Assembly (NCBI RefSeq): GCF_014066305.1
Contig: NW_023501037.1
Coordinates: 434,001-498,000 of the forward strand
DNA from: Letharia columbiana
Taxonomy: Eukaryota > Ascomycota > Lecanoromycetes > Lecanorales > Parmeliaceae
Direction: 5' to 3'
Length of the DNA: 64,000 nucleotides
Shown: one piece after another, positions 12,427 through 26,959 of the stretch
Position numbering within the stretch: the first letter of the stretch is position 1
Layout of the letters: each line of letters starts with the position of its first letter
The notes under the pieces: model-generated
The model's database searches: none
What the model was told of the DNA's origin: nothing
Seen by the model: the letters and a program-made list of their open reading frames with translations, nothing else
Translations under genes and position numbers: made by a program

Positions 12427-15400
12427 TACTTCTCGCTAAGCGTTTAACACTTAAAAGAAGAATATTAACCTTTAATTACGCTTATATAAATCTTTCGAAA
12501 GAAGCTATATATTAATAGAAAGTCTTAATTTATATTAATTATAATTATAAAGATAATTATAATTATAATCTTAAACGTAATTAGATATTTAAGTTATAAG
12601 ACTTATTACTAGCTAGTAAATAAAAGATTAGATTCTATTAATTATTTTATTTAATATCTTATTTATTATAAGAATATAGAGTTATCTTTTAAAAGCGAAA
12701 CTTTAAAAACGATAATCGAATAATATAATATATATATAATATAAAATCTCACAAACTACGCGCTAAAAGGGAAGCTTTAAAATTATAAAATTAATTAAAA
12801 TTTAATAGCGATAAATCTCGCGTAAAGCTTAAGTTATAATTCGCGTTAGTTATATATATTAAAGATAATAATAACTAGAAGAATATACTATTTAATTTTT
12901 ATTAATACTTTAATATTATTAAAGTAGAGGCGATATCTATTAAAGCGATAACGGTATCTATTAAAGCGACGGCGATATCTATTAAAATAGCGGCGATATC
13001 TAATAAATACTTTACTATAACGCTTTTAAATAGATTATTACCTCGCGTAATCTAAAATAATATTAGCTTTTTCGAGAAGTTATTAATAATAAATTAAATA
13101 TATATAAGTTAAGCTCTTTACGCGATCTATCTATATATTAACTTAAAGTCATTAATAGATAAAGAATAAATATATAACTTAATGTCTATATTATACTTTA
13201 AATATTATTATAATAATATTAGATTACTTAAATAGAAGTTTAAGATATAAGAAAGATAGTCTTATAAGAAGAAGGGTTAATATAAAAAAGAAAGTCTTAG
13301 AGAAGAGGGAAAGTTTAGATATTTATCGCGTATACTAAATATTTAAATTACTTTATATTATTTAGCTTAATTTAAGTATTAATAGATAACGCGTTTTCTT
13401 TTTAATTTTAAAGATTTAAATTTAAGCGAATTATATTTATTAAGCGCTATTATCTAGTATAATCTTATCTACTTTTATAATATTTATAATTATCATTATA
13501 GCCCGTATAAATTAAAAAATAAAATATTTAAGAGAGTAAATTAATAAATAATTATCTTTATCTAACTTAATTAAAATAAAACTATTATAACTTATTAAAA
13601 TTTTCGTATATTTCGTTTTTATTTTCTTTTCTTTATATAAATAATTATTTTTTTAACTTAAACTCTATAATTAAAATAGTACGCGATATATACTCTTTAT
13701 TTCTAACTTCGATACTTGCTAGAATTAATGTACTTTTTAATAAAACGAGTATTAATTAAAATTAAGTATAGTTTAGTATTTATAAATATTCGTATAAGCC
13801 CTTTAATTCTTTTATATATATCTATTAATTTATCTTTTTATAGCGATTAAAGTAGAAAATACTAAGTCTAATAATTTACTATAATAAATATTAAATACTA
13901 ATAACGATAATAATATTAAAAAATCTCGATGTGAATTAGTTAAGCGGCGATTAGATCTTTAGCTAAAATGAAAAGTAAAGGATAAGCTTAATAAAAATAA
14001 AAATATTAAGAAATCGCGATAGCGAATAAATACGTTTATATTTAAGAAGAAACTAATTAAGAAAATAAAGAAAGTTAATATCTTAACTATTAATTACGCT
14101 ATAGCCCGTAATAAGCGTAAAACTAAATATATTAATATATTATAATTAAAATAGAAGTAAACTTTTAAGAAAATTAGATAAAATATAATAGATAAGTAAT
14201 AAGTAATTTCTAATTCTAGTTATTATTCTAATAAACTTATATTTTAATAGTATTATATAAAAAAAATACGCGAGCGTAATTTAAAGAAAGTCTAGAGTTT
14301 CGCTTTTTACGCGAACTATTGTATATATAAATAAAGATAAGAGCTTAAATTATAAGAATATAAATAATATTAAAGCTAAATAAGATATAAGTATTAAGAA
14401 TAATTTTATTATACGCGCTAATAATTAAGTAGACTTTATCTTTTAAGCTACTCGAAAGCGCGATATAGAATTTAATAATAAGCTCTATTATAGCTTAAAT
14501 ATAAAAGTATTAACGCGTTAATTAATAAGTATTAAGCTATTATAGAAATCTTAAGATATTAAATATAATTATATCTAAAAGATAAAATTATAAATTTTTA
14601 TTAATATGTAATTAATCTAATATATAGTAATAAAAAGTTTACTATAAAAATTACGCTATTTAAATTAATACTTTAATCTTAACTACTATTTTTACTATTA
14701 TACGAGTAATACGAAGCTATCTTTTATTTAAGTATATCTAATTCTTAATTCTAATTATTATTATAGATATCGTTAATCCGTTCTAGAATCATTAAATCTA
14801 CTTTTATATACTTTTTATATCTTATCTTTTTTTTAATTAGATAGCGATTAAATTCTAAATTAAAATAAATACTTAGAAGAGAAAAGTTTATAAGTACTTA
14901 ATTATATAATTTTATTTCTCTTACACTTTTTATAACTACTAAGATAATTAATAATATATAACTATATCTTATAATTATATCTATAATAATTAATTAATTT
15001 AATAGCTAAATTATATAAAGATAAATATATTTTTATCTTTAGTCTAAATAACTTAGCTAAGATAATCGCGAGATTTAGATTCTTTTTCTATAATATAACT
15101 CGCTTTTTATATATTATATAAAGATAAATATCTATTTAAATAGAGATTATTAGAGCTAATTATAAAGTGTAGTAATAAAAGATTTACTCTTAAACTGACG
15201 AACTAGAAAAGCTTTTATTATCTTATATAATATTTTAAGAGTGAATCTTTAAATGTGATAGCGCTTTAATAGATTCTAAGTAAGTATAATTTAACGAATT
15301 AGACGCTAGAAGGAAAGCTTCAAAATTATAAAATTAGTCGATTTTTAATAATAATAAATCTCGTATAAAGCTTAAGCTATAGCTCGCGTTAATTATATAT

Positions 15401-17795
15401 AATAAATATAATAATAATTAGAAGAATATACTATCTAATTTTTATTAACGTCTTAATACTATTAAAGTAAAGACGATATTTATTAAAGTAGAAGTAATAT
15501 CTATTAAAATAGAGGCGATATTTATTGAAGTAGTAGCGATAGCGATTAAAGCGATAGCGATATCTAGTAAAGACTTTACTTTAACGCTATGTCTAGCACT
15601 CTAGAATAATATTAGCTTTTTCGAAGAGTTATTAATAATAGATTAAGCGTATATAAATTAAGCTCTTCGCGTAATCTATTTACGTATTAGCTTAAAGTTA
15701 TTAAAAAATAAAGAATAAATATATAACTTAATAACTACGTTATACTTTTAATATCGTTATAATAATATTAGATTACTTAAATAGAAGTTTAATATATAAA
15801 GAAGATAATCTAATAATAAGAAAAGTTAATATAAAAAGAAAGTCTTAGAGGGGAAGAAGGGGGAAAGAAAAGCTTAGATATCTATCGCGTATACTAAATT
15901 TTTAGATTACTTTATATTATCTAGCTTAAATTAGATATTAATAAAGCGCTTTCTCTTTAATTTTAAAGATTTAAGTTTAAGCGAATTACGCTTATTAAGC
16001 GCTATTATCTAATACGATCTTAGTTATTTTTATAATAATTATAATTATTATTATAGCTTATATAGATTAAAAGATAAAAGATTTAAGAGAGCGAGCTAGT
16101 AAGTAATTATTTTTATCTAGTTTAGCTAGCACTAAACTATTATAACTTATTAAAATTTTCGTATATTTTATTCTTACTTTCTTATTTTCAAGTCTTATTA
16201 TCTTTATAGAAATAATTATTCTTTAAATTAGACTTTATAATAATATATTCATAATAACGCGTAATATATATTCTCTTTATTTCTAATATTAATACTTACT
16301 AGAATTAACGTATTTTTTAATAAAATAAGCTTTAATTAAAATTAAGAATAGCTTAATATTCGTAGATATTTATATAAGCTCTTTAATTCTTTTATATATA
16401 TCTATTAATTTATCTTTTTATAATAATTAAAGTAGAAGAGATTAAGTTTAATAATTTATTATAATAGATATTAAATATTAATAATAATAGCGATATTAAA
16501 GAGTTTTAATATAAATTAATTAAATAATAATTAGACTTTTAATTAAAACGAAAAGTAAAGAATAAACTTAGTTAAAATAAAAATACTAAGAAATCGCGAT
16601 AGCGAATAAATATATTTATATTTAAGAAGAAACTAATTAAGAAAGTAAAGAAAGTCGATATTTTAACTATTAACTATATTATAATTATTAAAAAGTATAA
16701 AATTAAATATATTAATATATCGTTATTATAATAGAAGTAAGCTTTTAAATAAATTAAATAAGATATAATAGATAAATAATAAGTAATTTCTAGTTCTAAT
16801 TATTATTCTAATAGATTTATATTTTAATAATATTATATAAGAAAAGCACGCGAGCGTAATTATAAAGAAGTCTAAAGTTTTATTTATTACGCGAATTATT
16901 ATATACGCAGATAAAGATAAAAGCTCGAATTAAGAGGAAATAGATAATGTTAAAGCTAAATAAAATATGAGTATTAAGAATAATTTTATTATACGCGCTA
17001 ATAATTAAGTAGATCTTATCTTTTAAGCTATTCGAGAGCGTAATATAGAATTTAATAATAAGCGTTATCGTAGCTTAAATATAATAATATTAACAAGCTA
17101 GCTAATAAATATCGAGTTATTATAAAAATCTTAAAATATTAAACGCGATTACGTTTAAAAGATAGAATTATAATTTTTTTTTATATATAATTAATCTAGT
17201 GTATAGTAATAAAAAGCTTATTATAAAAGCTACGCTATCTAAATCGATATTTTAATCTTAGCTATTATTATCGCTATTATATAAATAACGTAAAACTATC
17301 TTTTATTCGAGTATATCTAATTCTTAATTTTAATTATTATTATAGATATCGTTAATTCGTTCTAGAATTATTAAATATACTTTTATATACTTTCTATATC
17401 TAATTTTTTTTTATATATCGCGAGAAAGTAGCTTAAAGAAATATAACTTATTATATTAAGCTATAATACTTTCGAGAGAATATTAAGAAATATATTAATT
17501 TTCCTAAATTAACGATTTAATAAGAAGATTATAATTATAATATATATAATTTTATATTAAATAATAATATCGAAAATACGTAATAGGCGTATAAAATTAT
17601 CGTCGATAACTTTAATTACGAAGTATCGACGAATTTCACGCGATTAATACTAGAGGAAGATAAACTTTTCTTATTACTAGCAGATATAGCTCGCTTTCTT
17701 TTATATATATAAAGTAATAAAATATAATTATATTTAATTCTATATTTTATTAATTTAGCGTAGTTATTAATTAGAATAATATTTAAAATAGCTAC
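12427..17795 (-). pseudogene. Segment B, copy 1: tandem 2.5-kb duplication
   Basis: Segment B contains two head-to-tail copies of a unit of about 2.58 kb. Matching landmarks are the ACGCGAGCGTAATT box at about 14,266 and 16,848, and the AGCTTAAG box that follows an ATAAATCTCG phrase near 12,825 and 15,355. The unit carries internal short repeats of the form GCGATATCTATTAAAG near 12,927-13,005 and 15,465-15,570. A minus-strand frame around 14,300-14,800 is broken only by TAA and TAG and looks coding, but no family is recognisable. Past the second unit (about 17,410-17,795) comes a single-copy tail leading into the right TIR. The same unit recurs at 42,326-45,915. Confidence 0.6.
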
Positions 17796-18003
17796 TTCTA
17801 AATATAGAAATCTTAATCGAAATATTTTATATATATACTATATTATAATATAATCCTATAGATATATTATATCGTGGTATATACCGCTAAGATCTCATAC
17901 TATATTAGATATGGGATTATGTAAATCTTAATAACCTATACTATATTAGAGTATAGTATAATAGGTTAATATTTCATATTATACCATACCTTTCCGGCTA
18001 GTA
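17796..18003 (-). repeat. Inner right terminal inverted repeat
   Basis: The reverse complement starts TACTAGCCGGAAAGGTATGG and aligns with the left units over about 208 bp, down to the shared GATTTCTATATTTA. It keeps CA and TG better than the outer right copy, as in CTTAATAACCTATACTATAT and ATATGGGATTATG. Segment A copy 2 begins immediately after it, without a left TIR of its own. Confidence 0.85.
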
Positions 18004-21000
18004 AGTCTAAGATATATAGAATATATTTATTCTTTTTTATTAAGAGAGAGAGAATATAAAGAGTAATTTAATATAGCTATTTATCTTTTTATTAATATTA
18101 ATAATTAGAATAATAATTAAAACTATAAGCGTCTCTATTCTTCTTCTTAAAATTATAATATAAAAGAATATTCTAAATTTTAAATCTTTAAATATTATAA
18201 GAATAAAATTCTATAATTATCTTTATTTATATATTTATCTTAACGCGTTAGATAAGCTTAATAGACTTTATATTTATTCTTCTCTTAAACTTTAATTTAC
18301 TCTTCTAGTCTACTCTATCGTAATTCTTTTATATATCTTAAATCTATCTCTATCTAATTAAATTTATTAATTATTTATAAATAAATTCGCTTTCTAAATT
18401 ATTTTAGATTTCTTTTTTAAGATTAAATCTATTATTACTAACTCTCTCTAACTATAAATCTATCGATTATTTCTCTATATATTATAGAGTATTAATAATA
18501 TATCTTAATAAATTTATAAATATTAAACTTATTAAAGTACTTTTTATAAGCTCGTTATCTTCGCTAATATAATTATTATAATTATTAATTAAATTTTTAT
18601 ATAAAGTACTATTAACTCTTTTAATCTAATTCGATATACTAAGATCTTCTTTAAAATTAAATTTAACTTATTTAAACTTATTTTCTCGATATTTTATATA
18701 AAGAATTATTATTAAAGTATAAAATATCGCTAATAAATAATACTTTTAAATATTATAATATCTTTTAATTATTAAGAAGTATTATTTATATATAATAGCC
18801 TCCGCGAGAGAATAAAGAATATTATAAGTTATTTAAGCGATTATAGCGTATTTAAATTTTAATTTCTTCTATTATTTTAAAATTAAAAGATTCGCTAGAT
18901 TATTAAAAGAAGCTTTATAAAGATTAGAAGTAAGATTATAACTAGAATAATAATTAGAAGATTTATTATTTCTTTTATATTATTAAAATTAATTATATCT
19001 ATTCTTATTATCTAAATTCTTAACTTTTAATTTTATTATTTAATTAAGCGTATTTTTATTTAATTAACTTATTCGCTTAACTCTTTATAATTAACTACTT
19101 ATATTAATATTTTAATAATTTTAAAATATTCTTTTAAGCGTTTTTTAATAGATCTTTATCTATAACTTCTTTTTAATATTAATCTTTTAATTTAATTTCT
19201 TTAACTTTATATTATTATAATTTAAATATAAAAATATAATTTATTTATATAGATAATTTAAATTTAATTAAGTTTAATTATAATAGATAGTTAATTTCTT
19301 ATAAATCGCCTTAAAAGTTTTAAGAAGTTCTTTTTTTTAAGAAATCCTCTTTCTTCTTAATTTTCTAAGCTCTTTATCTATATAATTAAATAGATAATTA
19401 TAAATATTAAAGATATAGTAAATTATAGCCTCCTTTTCTCTATTTATTAATTTTATAAATTTATAAAAAAATCTAATAAGTTAAATTAAATATTAAATCT
19501 ATTAGAAATTAATCGAAAATTATTTAGATATTTAGATTATAATTTCTATTTATAATTATTTTTTATTATTTAATTTTAAGTAGATAGTTAATTTATTTTT
19601 TAAAAAGTATATAATATTAATATAAAGAAGTAAAACGCGAATTAATATCTAATAAGTTAAATTTTAATAAGTTTTAATATTCTAAAAGAGCTTAAGAAGG
19701 CGTTTCTAATAATATTACTTCTTTTTAAAAAATTAATATTTATCTAATATTAAAACGTTTTTATTTTAAAATCGTTTAGCTTATAATATAAAAAAGATTT
19801 CTTTACGCTAGTCGCTAATATTAATATATATAGCGATTTTTTAAATTTTAATATAATTAATAATATAATAATTAGAATAATAATAAGAAATATTATATTT
19901 TTATTAGAGTTATCGATAAGTTAATTATATTTATTTAAACTTAATTCTTATCTTCTTTATTATCTTAGCTTCTCTAAAATTTCTTATTTATTAAAATAAT
20001 TTTAATATTATTTAGAAGTTCTTTTAAGGCTAATTAAATAATATACGCTATATAAAGAATATATTATAAATAATTTAAAAACTTAAATTCTCTAATATTA
20101 AGCGAGTTTTTTATTATAAAAATAGAAAGATAAATAATTAAATCTTCGAAGAGTATATTATTATTATTAGCGTTATTAATTATAAATCTAAATATATAAT
20201 TCTAGATCTTATATTCTATAAGAATTAGATTAATAATACTTATAAGTTTCTAGCTAATATATTTATCTTCGATATATTTAAAGTCTATAAGAATCTTATA
20301 TTATTATTAATTAATATTAATAAAAAAGATTAGAATTATTATAAATAATTAATAATTATAAGATAATTAATAATCTAGAGCTAGAGAGACTTTAATATTA
20401 TTAATTAATAAATTCTTTAATAATCTTATCTCTAACTCTATAGCTTTTCTTATTAATTAATTCTTTATAATAAATATTAATTTTAATTATATATTAGAGT
20501 TAAGATAGTATAAAAGTTATAGTATTTTAGAATTATTAGCAATTATAAATAAAATATCGATATTTATAATCTAATAATAAAATTATTTTAAAAAGTCTTC
20601 GCGTATAAGCTTTCGATTTTCTAATATTATAAGAGAATCTTAATATTATCTTTTCTAGAGTAAATAGTAAATTAGATATTTTATTTATCGTTTTATTTAT
20701 TAATAATTTATATTATCTAATTTAGAAATATATCTAATTTTTATAATTATCGATTAAATTTATTTATTATAAACTACTTAAATTAGATTTCTTAATATAT
20801 TTCTTAAACTTAATATATACTATTATATTACTTATTCTATAATCTATAAATAAATAAATTAAAATCTTATCGTAATAACGATAAATAATATATAACTTCT
20901 CGAAATTAATAAGTATATATTTATTAAATTATATTTATTTCTAAAATTTTTTAATTTCTAAATTTTAATAAATAGATTAACGATCGCTATTAGATTTAGA

Positions 21001-24000
21001 CTAATTCTATATAATCTATACTATCTTTATTTATTACTATATTTATTATTTTTTATTATTAATATTAAAAAGAAAGTAAGATTTATTATTATCTTTATAT
21101 TAAAATATATTTATTAATATCTTATATTAAGTATCGTTAATTAAGAAAGTCGAATTTACGCTAAATAAAGGTTTAATTAATATCTTAAAATTAAGATATT
21201 TAAAGAGAAATTAAAAGAGATATATAAATAAATAAAATATTAGAAATAAAATAAGATTAATATTTAATATATAAATTCTATCTTCTTACTATAATAGAAA
21301 CTTATATCGCTTTAATAACTTATATCGCTTTAATAATATATCGCTATATTATTTTTAATATTTTAAATTAAAGATTAATTCTTTTTAATTAATATTATAA
21401 TTAATAATTATATATTTAAAAGTATATAATAACGCTAATATAGAATTAATATTTAATTTAATTAATTTAAAACTCTAATTAGCTTAGTTATTAACGCTTT
21501 TTTACTCGATATAATATATACTTAATTCGCTTTAATACTACTTATTTATTATTATACTATTTTAAATATTAAAATTAGAGATTATATTTTTTTAATTAAT
21601 ATTCTAATCGCTAATTATATTAATAAAGATATATATTAATATCTTAAAATTATTAAATAAATTTTATTAAATATTAATATAGAATTAAAATTTAATTTAA
21701 ACGCTTTAATAATTTAATTAGCTAAACTAGTTATTATCTAAATCTTTTATATATAAAAATTAAATCTTCTATTATATTAAGACTATTTTTAAATTTCGAA
21801 ATCTTTCTTATTAATATAACTCTCTCTTATTCGAGTAATATTATAATATCTTTTACTTAGATATTAAAATATTAAAATATTATATTCTCCGCTTTTAATT
21901 AAACGATCTTATCTTTAAATTAATATTTTTAATCTTATAAAAATAATAACTAATTCGTTATAGACGAAGGCGAAAAAGAAATAATATCTTCTTTTATCTT
22001 TATAATAGAAGAAAAGAAAAGAGTAAGTAAATTAATTATAAGCTATATACGATCTAATATCTAAGAATAATAAATTAATAAAATTATAATATTAGAATAA
22101 AGAGCTCTTCTTATAACTAATAAATATAAAATTAAATAGAAATTAATTAGATTAATAAGATTATCTTTAATAGATATATCGCGTATATAAAAAATATCGA
22201 AATATATAAAATATATATAGAATATAAAAGGGGGCGTATATATATAGCTATAAATATCTAAAGTATATTTAAAATATAGAAAGAAGCGCTTATATATAGC
22301 TCTATAATACGTATTAATAAAAAGAAATTAACCTCTTTTTCTAATTAGCTTTCTAATTAATATTTAAACTTAATCTATCTTTAAATAATATTTTATTTTA
22401 ATAAGATTTTAGTTATATAATATTAGTTAGTTTAATAATAAATATTTAATTTTATTCTTTTCTAATTTATCTTCTTCTTTTTTAAAAATTCTTTTTATTA
22501 TTATAATATTTATATTATAATATACTCGTTTATTATAATACTACTTATATCTAAAGAAAATAAAATTATTTTCTTTATATTCTATAATTAAATTAAATTA
22601 ATAATATTATTTTTATAAAGTAAATATATATCTAATAACGCTATATCTCTTAATATAATAATTAATTATAATATTAATTATAGTTTATTAATATATAGTA
22701 TTATTATTTACTAAAGTTATTAACTCGATAATTATAAAAGCTTAAGAAATTATTAATAATTTATTAATTATTAATTTTAATTTATCTAAATTATCGAAGT
22801 AAAGTAAAGATAAGACTTCGCGAAGATAAAAATTAGAAGATTATATGCGAAATTTAAAAAGTATAATTATAAATAAAAAAAGTATATAATTATATTAATT
22901 ATATATATCTAAACTAGATAGTAAGTTAATTATATATATTAATTATATTATTATTAATTAGATTTAAAAGTTTATATATTAAAGAAAATTCGCGAATAGT
23001 AGAGATTAATAAATTTAATTATTTTTTAAATTATATTTATTTAAGTAATAAAGAAGATCTTAATTTATATAGCTTTAAATTTAATTAATTCGCTTTAAAT
23101 TTAATTCTCTATATTAAGCGTACTTTAAGAAGTTATAAAAATAAAATTAGCGAGTAATTTTAATAATATAACTTACTTTTTAATAATTATAAATAAAGAA
23201 AATTACTAACTAATATCTAGCGACTTAATTATATATATTTTATATAAAAAAAATTACTTTATAATTAAAAGATATATAACTTTTTAAATAATTATAATAA
23301 GATATAAGTTTATAAGTAATAATATAATATTATTAAAGTCTAGACGTAATTTTTATAAAAGAAGAAAATATATAATAAATAAAAGAAAAATTATTCTAAG
23401 TTAAGAATAAGATATTCTAATTATCTTTCTACTTATTACGCTTAATTAATAATATTTAGCTATTATACTTAATCTAATAACTTTATATATTTTATATTTA
23501 TAGAATAAAACTTCTTAAATTAATTTAAATAAAGATATATATTTATAAAAATACTATTACTCTAGTAAAAGAGGCTTTTTATTCTAGAATCTATATTAAA
23601 TTAAAGATTATATCTCTATATTCGATAGCTTTAATTTCTATAGTTATTATTAATATCGCGATTAAATTTATATAATAATAGTATATCTTTCTTATTAATA
23701 AGTATTTCTATATTCGATAACTTTAATTTCTATAATTACTATTAATATTATAATTAAATTCGTATAGTAATAATACGCCTTTCTTATTAGCGGGTATTTC
23801 TATATTCGATAGCTTTAATTTCTATAATTACTACTAATATCGCGATTAAATTTATATAATAATAATACGTCTTTCTTATTAGCGAATATCTCTATATTTA
23901 ATAACTTTAATTTCTATAGTTATTATTAATATCGCGATTAAATTTATATAATAATAATACGCCTTTCTTATTAGCGAATATCTCTATATTCGATAGCTTT

Positions 24001-24342
24001 AGTTTTTATAATTATTATTAATATCGCGATTAAATTCGTATAATAATAATACGCTTTTCTTATTAGCGGGTATCTCTACATTTAATAGCTTTAGTTCTTA
24101 TAATTACTACTAATATCGCGATTAAATTTATATAATAATAATATATTTTTCTTATTAATAAGTATATTAATAATCGTAAATAGCTAAAATATAATAGAAA
24201 ATAGTAGGCGATTCTTAATAATATCTAGTTTTAAATCTATAGCTTCTTTATCTTATCTAAAAGTAAAGATATTTATATCTAGAATTTAAAATAAGTATAT
24301 TCTAATATATAATTATTAAATATCTAGATATAAATCTTCTAG
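18004..24342 (-). pseudogene. Segment A, copy 2: unidentified coding relic
   Basis: This is a direct repeat of 6,192-12,426, aligned from AAGATATATAGAATATAT to ATATCTAGATATAAATCTTC. It carries more CG-to-TA and similar transitions than copy 1 in many places, so it has been hit harder by RIP. The same minus-strand frame can be followed near 20,400-20,960. The copy ends at 24,342, where an unrelated 18-kb stretch begins; in copy 1 segment B begins at the equivalent point, 12,427. Confidence 0.6.
23612..24170 (+). repeat. 92-bp minisatellite, 6 units (copy 2)
   Basis: The ATATCGCGATTAAAT core recurs at 23,655, 23,747, 23,839, 23,931, 24,023 and 24,115, again at exactly 92 bp. One more unit is present than in copy 1 at 11,788-12,250. 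The unit carrying ATTAATATTATAATTAAATT at 23,747 has lost its CGCG. Confidence 0.92.
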
Positions 24343-26655
24343 CTAAAAGATTAATTTCTTTAGAGTTAATTAATATAATTATAATAATAATTAAAAGTAT
24401 AATTATTATATTATATAGCGTATTTTAATAGATTAAATTTGATAAGCTTCGCTAGTATAACGCTAGATAGATTTTAAGATATTAAAATTATAAATAAAAA
24501 TTCTCTCTTTCTTTCTTTCTTAATATCTTAAATATTTTCTTTTATCGATATTTTATATTATAATTATTTTATCTTATTTATCTTAATCTAATTTAATAAT
24601 AATATATCGCCGATAATTATTAATCTTAATAGCGATTTTATTATATTATCGTTATATAGAAATAGCGACGTCGATTTATATACTTTATCGACTTATTTAA
24701 AAGATAATATAAATCTTAATAATCTTCTTAACGATATAAATAATTAGTTAAATAATTATCTATTTAATCTTTATATTAAGATTTTAAGTCGAAAGAAAAT
24801 TTTAAAGTCTTCTAGTTATAAAAAGATAATTACGAAAAAAATCGAATAAAATAAGTCTTTAATTATTCGCGCTTTCGATATAAAGATCGCTAGAAAAAAT
24901 ATTTCGAGGTCTTTACTTATAAAAACTAAAAATCGATATTGGAAATAAGAAAGTAAGTATAATAATATAATATTTTATTAAGTAATATATATATATAATT
25001 AATAATAATTTAGCTATTACTTTACGGGAGATTAAAAGATATTAGAAATTAATTAATTTACTTTTTCTAAAAAGACCTTTCGCCTATATAGTATAAGAGA
25101 TTATTAATATAATATTATTATCTTATCGTATTATATAAATTTAGACTTCTATATTAAATACGTTATAAGAAGCTATTAAAGCGGCTTTAATATCGAAATT
25201 CTATTATATATTAGCTTTCTATTAAGTCGTTATTCTATTAATAAATTATATAATTAGTAATCTCTACGCTATTTATAATAAAAGAATTATATTAATAGTT
25301 AAAGATATAGAGCTTATACGAATAATATATTAATATATAATAAAAGAAAGTATATAAAAAATAAGAATAAGGTAATTAAAAGTGCTTTACTTAAATAGAA
25401 GAGAGTTAAGATACTCGATATAGAATAGAATTCTAATTATCTTTCTAATTATCGAAAAATATATAAATTTATTATTTTAACGATAATCTCTTTATATTCT
25501 TTTTATTAGCGAGAATTTCTTATTTAAAAAAACGCGTAGCTAATAATTTTAATACGAAAAATAAGATCTCGAATTCTCGAATTTTAAAGTATTATAAATT
25601 AAATAATAGTTATAAACGATCTTAATATAAATTAGATTAGAAGTAAGAATCTAAATATAATCTCTATTATCGATAAGAAAATTACTAAAAAAGAGATACT
25701 ACTTAGTATTAATCTATATAAATAAAATATAGTTAAATTATAAAACGCGCTTATAGATCGAATAAGAATTCGAATAATTTGTAAATATGGATTTTTTCTA
25801 CGAAAGCTCGTTAAGATAATCTACGAGAGTATAAAATCTTTATTATCTCTACGTTCTTATATTGTCGATAGCTTTATTTATAAGAGTATTTAATAAAATA
25901 AAAATATCGAGATTAAAGATCGATCGATAAAAATTTCTTTCTAATTTATAAAAATACGCTTAAAACTTAATTAGATATTAGAAATTAGAAATTTATACTT
26001 AATTACTATAAAGTATTATTTTAGCTCTATATGAAGTCTAAAATTCGAGATTTAAATTATAAAATCGACTACGTTTATTACGCGTATAAGATAAGAAAGA
26101 AGTATTAATAATAAGCGAGTAAAGAAATACTTAGAGCGTAATAATAATTACTTTAAAGAAGAATTTTAAGTAATAATATTAATTGCGTATATATATTAGA
26201 AGTATAAAATAAGATCTTAAATTCTCGAATTCTATAATATTATAAGTTAAATAACAGCTATAAATAAACTTAGTATAAATTAAATTAGAAGTAAAAATTT
26301 AATATAATAGTAAAAGTTTAAAGCGTTATCTATAAGATTAAAAAAGAAAAAGTTAAAAAGTTAAGAAAGAAAGATAAGAGTAAATCTAATAGAAATACTA
26401 AAGCTAATAAGAAGAAAGATTTAAAAAAAATAAGACGTACGTCTAATGAATATAAATATCTAAGATATAAACCTTAATCGAGAAGTATTATCTATTTCTA
26501 GATATATTTATAAATAGAAAGTACTCGTCACATAAAAAAGATATTATAGTCGAAAAGAATTATATTTTAAAATCGATTATAACTCTTAATAGAAATATTA
26601 AAGAAGCTTATAAGATAGATAGCGTAAATAATTGAAAACTTAATAATATATAAAC
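24343..26655 (+). other. Unassigned insert, left part
   Basis: This sequence starts abruptly where segment A copy 2 ends and is cut by Gypsy-A1 at 26,656. It is RIP-degraded but has more CG than its surroundings. Two partial repeats of about 110 bp are visible, each with ATTCTCGAATT after AAGATCT: about 25,550-25,670 and 26,205-26,315. Near 24,690-24,860 the plus strand reads as a possible coding relic. No family could be assigned. It may be one broken unit with 35,114-42,325 on the other side of Gypsy-A1. Confidence 0.45.
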
Positions 26656-26930
26656 TATAAGAGCGTAGTTCACTAACGGTTAGCTAGCGAACATAGACTA
26701 TAAAAGATATAGTATCGTTATAAAGTTTAATAGTATATTTGATAATAGAACTAATCTCTAAGGAATATTAAAACTTCGAAGTATACGAAGTAAATCTATA
26801 TTCGTTAAGTCTCTAGACATATAAGGTACGTTATTAAAACTAAACTCTAAAAGAAACTCTAACGTAGTATATGCGATATCGGCGCCTTAGCGTAAGTAGC
26901 GTTAAGGCTTATAACGTATTAGATTTAATA
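26656..26930 (-). repeat. Gypsy-A1 3' LTR (275 bp)
   Basis: It matches 34,839-35,113 and the reverse complement of 57,563-57,838. Read on the minus strand it starts TATTAAATCTAATACG and ends CGCTCTTATA. The terminal TA...TA would be TG...CA before RIP. This copy keeps several CA and TG (for example GGTTAGCTAGCGAACATAGA), so it is less mutated than the 5' LTR. Confidence 0.9.
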
Positions 26931-26959
26931 ATTACCTCTTCTTCTAGGCCTTAATTCTT

